DNA of 10,226 bases, taken from Planctomycetales bacterium. Its GTDB lineage: Bacteria > Planctomycetota > SBBH01. The translations under genes were made by a program, and so were the position numbers. Below, piece after piece: positions 5,639-10,226 of this stretch. Each line of letters opens with the position of its first letter. The first letter of the stretch is position 1. Below the pieces are notes generated by a model, which was not told the origin of the DNA, made no database searches, and saw nothing but the letters and a program-made list of their open reading frames with translations. The stretch is taken from NCBI GenBank assembly GCA_005239795.1, contig SBBH01000033.1, positions 1 to 10,226 of the forward strand, read 5' to 3'.

Positions 5639-6515
5639 GCCTCGCTCCATGAGAGCGCCCCGCGCGGTGTCGGTGGGAAAGATCAAGGTCGGTGAGGGAT
5701 TCCCCCTCGCCCTGATCGCGGGCCCCTGCGTGATCGAGAACGAAAAGACCGCTTTGGAAGCGGCCGAGAAGATCGCTCTAGCCGCCGAATCGGCGCGCGT
5801 CCCCTTGATCTACAAATCCTCCTTCGAGAAGGACAACCGCTCGAGCGCCTCCGCCTACCGGGGGCCGGGGCGCAAAAAGGGACTCGCGATCTTAAAGCAG
5901 GTGAAAAAAAAATTCGGCCTGCCGGTCCTCTCGGACATCCACCGCGAGGAGGATGTCCCCGAGGCCTCCGACACGCTCGACGTCCTCCAGATCCCCGCCT
6001 TCCTCTGCCAGCAGACGAGTCTCATCCTCGCGGCGGCGAAAACGGGAAAGCCCTTAAACATTAAGAAAGGGCAGTTCATGGCGCCCGAGTCGATGGCGAG
6101 CGCCGTTTCAAAAATCCGCTCCGTCGGCAACCACGACATTCTCCTCACCGAACGCGGCACTTCCTTCGGATACCACCGTCTTGTTTCCGACATGCGCGCG
6201 GTCCCGATCATGCGGGATCTGGGCTGCCCCGTGGTGTTCGACGCCGGTCACAGCGTCCGCTACTACGGCGTTCCTTCGGACGATCCGGCGGGCGGCGAGC
6301 GGCAGTTTATCCCGGTCCTGGCGCGCGCCGGGATCGCCGCCGGGGCCGACGCTCTGTTCTTAGAATGCCATCCTCGCCCCGCGCAGGCGCTCTGCGACGC
6401 CGTGACCCAGTACCCCGTCGGCGAACTCAGGGGCCTTTTGGAGCAGCTTACTGCGATCCATCGGACGGTCGCCGGCGCGGCCAGCGCCGCGGACAAACGT
6501 GGAGGACGCCACTAA
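5637..6515 (+). CDS. kdsA: 3-deoxy-8-phosphooctulonate synthase (Kdo-8-P synthase)
   Basis: KdsA condenses phosphoenolpyruvate with arabinose-5-phosphate to Kdo-8-phosphate, committing carbon to the Kdo of the LPS inner core. The 292-residue TIM barrel shows YKSSFEKDNRSS, YRGPGRKKG, SDIHREEDVPE, DVLQIPAFLCQQTSL, NIKKGQFMAPESM, TERGTSFGY and a C-terminal ECHPRPAQALCDAVTQYP. Cys31 in AGPCVIE, with His205, Glu243 and Asp254, forms the metal site of the metal-dependent class; E. coli KdsA has Asn at the Cys position. ATG 5637 has GAGG 8 nt upstream. ATG 5649 aligns better with the E. coli N-terminus and would be required if the proposed promoter is active. The stop shares one base with the transaldolase start. 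Confidence 0.97.
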   Translation: MPRSMRAPRAVSVGKIKVGEGFPLALIAGPCVIENEKTALEAAEKIALAAESARVPLIYKSSFEKDNRSSASAYRGPGRKKGLAILKQVKKKFGLPVLSDIHREEDVPEASDTLDVLQIPAFLCQQTSLILAAAKTGKPLNIKKGQFMAPESMASAVSKIRSVGNHDILLTERGTSFGYHRLVSDMRAVPIMRDLGCPVVFDAGHSVRYYGVPSDDPAGGERQFIPVLARAGIAAGADALFLECHPRPAQALCDAVTQYPVGELRGLLEQLTAIHRTVAGAASAADKRGGRH

Positions 6516-7156
6516 TGCAGTTCTTCGCCGACAGCGTCAATCTTGAGGAGATCCGCCGGGCTCGCGCCCTCAACCTCGCCGATGGCGTCACGACGAACCC
6601 CACGCTTGTGGCCAAGAGCGGGCGGTCCCATGAGCAGGCGATCCGAGAGATTTCAGGCCTCCTCTCCGGTCCCGTGAACGTCGAAACGTTGAGCCTCAAT
6701 GCGGAGGGGATCGTCAAGGAGGGAAGAATCTACAGGACCTGGGGCAAGAACGTGGTCGTCAAGATCCCTATTTGCCGCGAGGGTCTGGCGGCCGTGGCCA
6801 AGCTCGCCGCCGAGGGGATCCCGACGACCGTGACGCTTGTCTTCAGCGCGGCGCAAGCCCTCTTGGCTGCCAAGGCCGGCGCGCGCTACGTCTGCCCCTT
6901 CGTGGGAAGGCTCGACGACGCAGGCGAAAACGGCATCGAGGTCGTGCGCCAGATCGTCGGCGCCTTTCGCGAGGCGCGCTACACCACCCAAGTGCTGGCC
7001 GCCAGCATCCGAACGCCAGAGCACGTGGCGGGGGCCGCTGCTGCGGGGGCGCACGCCGTGACGATCCCCCACAAACTTATCGATCCGATGCTCGCCCACC
7101 CCTTGACCGACAAGGGGATCGCGCAGTTTTTGGAAGACGCCAAGAAGTACAAATAA
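6515..7156 (+). CDS. tal: TalC-type transaldolase (transaldolase / F6P aldolase family)
   Basis: A short-form class I aldolase of 213 residues. It most likely transfers a dihydroxyacetone unit between fructose-6-P and sedoheptulose-7-P. Visible motifs are MQFFADSVNLEEI, ADGVTTNPTLVAKSG (Asp/Asn active-site segment), VVVKIPICREGL with the Schiff-base lysine at Lys83, GIPTTVTLVFSAAQALLAAK, CPFVGRLDDAGENG, VLAASIRTPEHV and HPLTDKGIAQFL. The central and C-terminal parts match Bacillus-type TalC more than FsaA, so transaldolase activity is favoured, though fructose-6-P aldolase cannot be ruled out. The usual SAE-type strand is VNVETLSLNAEG here. GGAGG at 6501-6505 lies 9 nt before the start, the best Shine-Dalgarno sequence in the window. 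The TAATG overlap with kdsA indicates one transcript. The giant inverted repeat follows directly. Confidence 0.93.
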   Translation: MQFFADSVNLEEIRRARALNLADGVTTNPTLVAKSGRSHEQAIREISGLLSGPVNVETLSLNAEGIVKEGRIYRTWGKNVVVKIPICREGLAAVAKLAAEGIPTTVTLVFSAAQALLAAKAGARYVCPFVGRLDDAGENGIEVVRQIVGAFREARYTTQVLAASIRTPEHVAGAAAAGAHAVTIPHKLIDPMLAHPLTDKGIAQFLEDAKKYK

Positions 7157-7159
7157 GCA

Positions 7160-7289
7160 CTAAACCCCAAGCATTAAATCCTAAACAAGCCCAAACGGAA
7201 ACTTGAAATTCAAAACCTCAAGACGGCACGTTTCGATCATTCGAATTTCATACTTTGAATTTGTTTAGAATTTAGCGCTTCAGGTTTAG
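7160..7289. repeat. AT-rich 130-bp imperfect inverted repeat filling the tal-GT9 spacer
   Basis: The outer arms 7160-7196 and 7253-7289 match in inverted orientation at 28 of 37 positions. Inner arms around 7204-7230 and 7224-7250 continue the symmetry with about two thirds identity, centred near 7227. Nested elements include TTGAAATTCAA (7203-7213) and TTCGA-TCAT-TCGAA (7232-7245). GAATTT recurs at 7243, 7257 and 7268. A 13-bp perfect pair, TTAAATCCTAAAC (7174-7186) and its complement (7284-7296), gives an alternative register. The spacer is far more AT-rich than its neighbours. I see no gene, and a MITE-like or palindromic intergenic repeat, possibly also a transcript-end structure, is likely. 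Confidence 0.8.
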
Positions 7290-7303
7290 GATTTAACACG
7301 TCC

Positions 7304-8350
7304 GTGCACATCCCCCTCCCCCCGTCGCCCCGTATCCTTCTCATCCGCCTCTCGGCCGTCGGTGACATCGCCAACTGCCTCCCTGCGGCGGCGGCCTTGA
7401 AAGCGCGCTTTCCCGCGGCCAGCCTCGCTTGGGCCGCCGACGAGCGGACGCGGCCTCTTCTTGAAGCCTGCCCCGATGTCGACGAGATCCTCTCCTTCCC
7501 GCGCTCCCCTCGGGACGGGGCCTCGCTTGCGGTGAGGCTCGCCTTCTTCTTTCGGGATCTGCGCGCGCGCTCCTTCGATGCCGCGATCGACCTTCACGGA
7601 AACGCCCGAAGCGGTCTGGTGAGCTGGTGCTCGGGGGCGCCGGTTCGGCTGGGATTCTCAAGGGAAACGTCGCGCGAAGGAAATCAGATTTTCTCGACGC
7701 ACCGCGTGAGCCCGCCGCCCGGGACGCGCCACCGGACGCTCAGGTCTCTGGCGCTTTTAGAACCCCTCGGCATCCCGCCCGATCCGCCGGGATCAAAACT
7801 GGTGCCTTCTGAAGCGTCCTGCCGCACGGCGCGCGCTTGGCTCGATCGCCACACGCCGGGCCCGGGCCGGTTTCTGGTCTTACACCCCGGCGCGAGCGCC
7901 AAAGGAACCTACAAGCGCTGGCCCGCGGAACGCTTCGCGAAGCTCGCCGCCGCGCTCATGCAAGAAGGGTTCGCCGTCGTACTCTTCAAGGGACCTGGCG
8001 AGGACTCGATCATCAGAGAAGCTTCGCGCGGCCTTCCGCCGGACATCCCCGTCACGCCGGCCTGGTCGCTCGTTGAGGCGCTGGCATTCCTGGCGGCAGC
8101 GCGCCTGGTGATCGGATCTGATTCGGGGCCGGTGCACCTGGCGGCCGCCTGCGGGACGCCGGCTGTTGTCATCTTCGGCCCGAAAGATCCGGCCCAGTAC
8201 AGCCCGCTCGCCGCGGCGCACCGAGCCGTCTATCGGGCCCTTCCGTGCAGTCCCTGTAGACGTCTCGATTGTCCGCACCGGCGGTGCCTGGATCTTGTCT
8301 CCGTGGAGGAAGTTTTGGACAACGTCAGGAAGGCGCTCGCTCCGTCTTAG
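7304..8350 (+). CDS. Glycosyltransferase family 9 protein (heptosyltransferase-like)
   Basis: A GT-B fold enzyme of the ADP-heptose:LPS heptosyltransferase family, acting at the cytoplasmic face of the inner membrane. In 348 residues the N-terminal Rossmann half opens with PRILLIRLSAVGDIANCLPA and later AIDLHGNARSGLVSW. The donor-binding half contains LHPGASAKGTYKRWPAERFA, VIGSDSGPVHLAAACGTP and AVVIFGPKDPAQYSP. It ends with the four-cysteine segment CSPCRRLDCPHRRCL seen in many GT9 proteins. The exact donor and acceptor (WaaC, WaaF, WaaQ or another) cannot be assigned. GTG 7304 is the only sensible start; no Shine-Dalgarno sequence precedes it, and TTTAAC lies 6 nt upstream inside the AT-rich repeat. 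Its stop overlaps the stop of the convergent membrane-protein gene. Confidence 0.9.
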   Translation: MHIPLPPSPRILLIRLSAVGDIANCLPAAAALKARFPAASLAWAADERTRPLLEACPDVDEILSFPRSPRDGASLAVRLAFFFRDLRARSFDAAIDLHGNARSGLVSWCSGAPVRLGFSRETSREGNQIFSTHRVSPPPGTRHRTLRSLALLEPLGIPPDPPGSKLVPSEASCRTARAWLDRHTPGPGRFLVLHPGASAKGTYKRWPAERFAKLAAALMQEGFAVVLFKGPGEDSIIREASRGLPPDIPVTPAWSLVEALAFLAAARLVIGSDSGPVHLAAACGTPAVVIFGPKDPAQYSPLAAAHRAVYRALPCSPCRRLDCPHRRCLDLVSVEEVLDNVRKALAPS

Positions 8351-9663
8351 AGCGCCGAGCGCCCCCGAAGAAAAGCGGGCAGGAGGCTCGCGACAGCCGC
8401 AAGAAGGGAAACGGGGACCAGGCGGCTGGCACTCAAGCGCCGGCCGTCGGCGCTGGCGGCCCCGCGGCCCACAAGCTCCCCGGCCAGGGCGCCGCCGACA
8501 ATCGCCACGACCCATTCGGGACCGGGACCCCCACGACGGCCCATCGCGTATACAAAAGGCGAGAGGAGGCCGATGCCCGTCAGCGCCCCCCCGCAGACGG
8601 CTCCCAGGAGCGCCGCGGCAAACGCCGCCGCAACACCTAAGGACCCGTCAAAATGGTTCTCCTGGAGGATCGTCTGAACGGCCCGTGGGAGACCGGTCGC
8701 CCGAACCATTTCGCCATAGGCCAGAACCCCCGCCGCAAGCACCACCAGGTCGACCGATACTCCGTCCCAAACGACGCCCCACGCTCTGCGCCAAGGAAGC
8801 TGAAGCCGCAACAGATTCAAGAGTGCGCCGGCAACGGCCGCCACACCCAGACCCGGAAGTCCCCATCCCAAGGCGGCGAGGGGAAGGAGCGCCCACACCA
8901 ACGCTTCCGCCGAGGGAGGGGCAAACGGCTCTTTTTCATCTTGTAGGCTCTCAGCATCGTCCGATTTCAAGCGGTCCCAGACCCCTCCCACCACGACTAC
9001 GATGAGCAGTGACAGAAAAAGAAGAAACCCCGACAGGAGAGGGATTCCGAAGAGGGTGCATCCGACGAGAAACGCCGGGGCACAGGGCCAAGCCAACCTT
9101 CCCGCTGGCTCAAGCCACGGACCGAACCGCGGCGGCCGCGCCGATCCAGCGGCCCCTTCCCCGGCGCGGTGGGGGTCGCCTCCAACGCGCGGCAGGAGAG
9201 AGCCAGGAATCTCCGCAAAAAGCGCCGAGAGCGGCCGCGCAAGCTCCGGAAACCGCTTGCGAACCCATAGGCGCCAGCGCGTTTCAACAGAAAGACGTGC
9301 CAGGATTCCCGCCGAGACAGAACCCGCCAGAAGAATCACAATGACCCATAGATGAGGGGCGCCATGCGCTCCCGCCGACAGGAAGTTGACAATCTCCTCG
9401 AATCCCAATCCCGAGAGCGCCCCTAGGAGCGCCGCGCCAACCCAGAAGGCATAGCCGATCCCAAGTCCCGACCAGGCCAAAAAAAGAATGAAGAGAGAAA
9501 CCCCGGTCAGCCGCGGGAAAGCGGCGGCCCCAGCGCCCAACGGAACGCTCCATCCAAACGCAGGCCTGTCCGCGAAAGCCCAGGAGGCGCTCATCGCGGC
9601 GACGGCGAGCACAAAAGCCCACCGGTGCTTGAGGACCCCAGCCAACACGAAAAATCCCTTCAT
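8347..9663 (-). CDS. Polytopic inner-membrane protein, DUF401-like
   Basis: A 438-residue protein dominated by about ten hydrophobic spans. It begins with a basic start and a span (RWAFVLAVAAMSASWAF), then FILFLAWSGLGIGYAFWVGA, LWVIVILLAGSVSAGILARL, and a cytosol-like, Pro/Gly-rich loop around residues 150-190. The strongly hydrophobic GFLLFLSLLIVVVVGGVW is followed by an acidic loop (SDDAESLQDEKE), and the second half has VVLAAGVLAYGEMVRATGLP and AALLGAVCGGALTGIGLLSP. The last two resemble the helix pairs of DUF401 / ion-transporter-like proteins; family assignment is tentative and no substrate can be inferred. ATG 9663 follows the upstream TPR-like gene by 10 bp. The open frame continues upstream, but that part is antisense-like and basic, so it is excluded. 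The TAA overlaps the GT9 stop. Confidence 0.8.
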   Translation of the reverse strand: MKGFFVLAGVLKHRWAFVLAVAAMSASWAFADRPAFGWSVPLGAGAAAFPRLTGVSLFILFLAWSGLGIGYAFWVGAALLGALSGLGFEEIVNFLSAGAHGAPHLWVIVILLAGSVSAGILARLSVETRWRLWVRKRFPELARPLSALFAEIPGSLLPRVGGDPHRAGEGAAGSARPPRFGPWLEPAGRLAWPCAPAFLVGCTLFGIPLLSGFLLFLSLLIVVVVGGVWDRLKSDDAESLQDEKEPFAPPSAEALVWALLPLAALGWGLPGLGVAAVAGALLNLLRLQLPWRRAWGVVWDGVSVDLVVLAAGVLAYGEMVRATGLPRAVQTILQENHFDGSLGVAAAFAAALLGAVCGGALTGIGLLSPFVYAMGRRGGPGPEWVVAIVGGALAGELVGRGAASADGRRLSASRLVPVSLLAAVASLLPAFLRGRSAL

Positions 9664-9673
9664 TCCCAAAGCG

Positions 9674-10226
9674 CTACTTGGGAGCTTTCTGGGCCTCACG
9701 CAGAGCGGATTCCACCTCGGCAAGGAGTCGTTTGGCCTGTTTCTTCTGCTCGCGCGAGATCGGCTCCCCAAGAAGCGCTTCGAGTCGCTCTTGGGCCGGA
9801 TTGTATTGGCGCGCGTTGACGAGCCCCTGAATCGCGGACAACTCGGCCTCATAAATGGCCAGGCGCTGCTTCTCAGCGAGATCCTTTTCAGCTTGTGCCA
9901 ACCCCGACTTAGCGCCGCGGTTCTCCCCATCGCGTGTTAGTGCGTCCTTGTACGCGCTGATTGCGACGTCCAGATTCCCTTCTTTGCGGGCCGCATCCCC
10001 CTTCTCCACGATCGCTTCCGTCTGGGCCTCGTAGGCGTCGCGGCGCGCCCGGGCGACGCGATCGAGCCCTTTCTTGGCGTCGCGGTTGTCAGACGCCGCC
10101 GCGAGCACTTCGTTGAATTTCGCCTCGGCGGCGTCAAACTGATTCGCTTTCAGCGCCTCGTCCCCTTGAGAAAGGAGCGCCGCGATCTTGGCCTTCTGCT
10201 CCTTCTCGGCGGCCGCCTTCTGCTCG
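9674..10226 (-). CDS. TPR-like helical-repeat protein (5' end outside the window)
   Basis: The visible 183 residues are the C-terminal part of an Ala/Glu/Lys-rich helical protein; the start lies beyond 10226. After a charged EQKAAAEKEQKAK stretch come three helical-hairpin repeats with a period of about 55 residues. Repeat 1 holds GDEALKANQFDAAEAKF and repeat 2 GDAARKEGNLDVAISAYKDA, both close to the TPR consensus. Repeat 3 holds VNARQYNPAQERLEALLG and is more diverged. Linkers such as NRDAKKGLDRV and NRGAKSGLAQA are alike. Such proteins are usually scaffolds, often periplasmic or membrane-tethered, but the signal region is not visible. A GTG at 10108 could be an internal start, yet the frame and repeat 1 continue upstream of it. 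It is probably co-transcribed with the DUF401-like gene 10 bp downstream. Confidence 0.8.
   Translation of the reverse strand, partial: EQKAAAEKEQKAKIAALLSQGDEALKANQFDAAEAKFNEVLAAASDNRDAKKGLDRVARARRDAYEAQTEAIVEKGDAARKEGNLDVAISAYKDALTRDGENRGAKSGLAQAEKDLAEKQRLAIYEAELSAIQGLVNARQYNPAQERLEALLGEPISREQKKQAKRLLAEVESALREAQKAPK

Noticed and set aside
6365..6514. Upstream extension of the transaldolase frame into kdsA
   Set aside because: The family N-terminus begins at ATG 6515, which has GGAGG 9 nt upstream; the extension is an alternative frame of kdsA.
9664..9930. 89-residue N-terminal extension of the membrane-protein frame
   Set aside because: It overlaps the in-frame TPR-like gene on the same strand in a different frame, is Arg/Ser-rich, and a good ATG lies at 9663.

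Overview
The window is GC-rich, densely coding bacterial DNA from a Gram-negative organism. It carries Kdo synthase and a heptosyltransferase-family glycosyltransferase (LPS core functions) together with two bacillithiol-synthesis genes, bshB1 and bshA. Kdo plus bacillithiol excludes Firmicutes and typical Proteobacteria. It would fit lineages such as Acidobacteriota, Bacteroidota/Chlorobi or an uncultivated phylum. The AT-rich palindromic spacer and the CATGACT-type heptamer arrays recall intergenic repeats I associate with candidate phyla such as Omnitrophota. That is memory only, and the phylum is not proved.

Layout. (1) 1-230: a possible tail of an upstream gene, a perfect TATAAT box and a leader with a short ORF. 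(2) 243-1463 (+): an AraC-type regulator with an unusual N-terminal beta-rich region. (3) 1394-2885 (-): an rph-rdgB pair. The rdgB tail overlaps the regulator tail to tail by 70 bp, and a heptamer array lies between rph and rdgB. (4) 2886-2963: divergent promoter region. (5) 2973-5479 (+): scpB, then bshB1 overlapping it by one base, a second heptamer array, then bshA. (6) 5480-5636: spacer with a 32-bp near-palindrome and a candidate kdsA promoter. (7) 5637-7156 (+): metal-dependent-type kdsA overlapping by one base a TalC-type transaldolase. (8) 7157-7303: an AT-rich spacer that is almost entirely one imperfect inverted repeat. (9) 7304-8350 (+): a GT9 glycosyltransferase, converging with (10) 8347-9663 (-), a polytopic membrane protein resembling DUF401, preceded on the same strand by (11) 9674-10226 (-), a TPR-like helical-repeat protein cut by the window end.

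How the genes work together. bshA and bshB1 encode the first two steps of bacillithiol synthesis; bshC is not here. kdsA makes Kdo-8-phosphate, transaldolase can interconvert fructose-6-P and sedoheptulose-7-P (the precursor of ADP-heptose), and the GT9 enzyme would transfer heptose or a related sugar, so 5.6-8.4 kb reads as an LPS inner-core supply segment. rph and rdgB (RNA 3'-end trimming, nucleotide-pool sanitation) and scpB (chromosome condensation) are housekeeping genes. Most individual genes are ordinary. The unusual content is the repeats, the gene overlaps, the sparse Shine-Dalgarno sequences with -10 boxes near start codons, the architecture of the regulator, and the DUF401-like/TPR pair.
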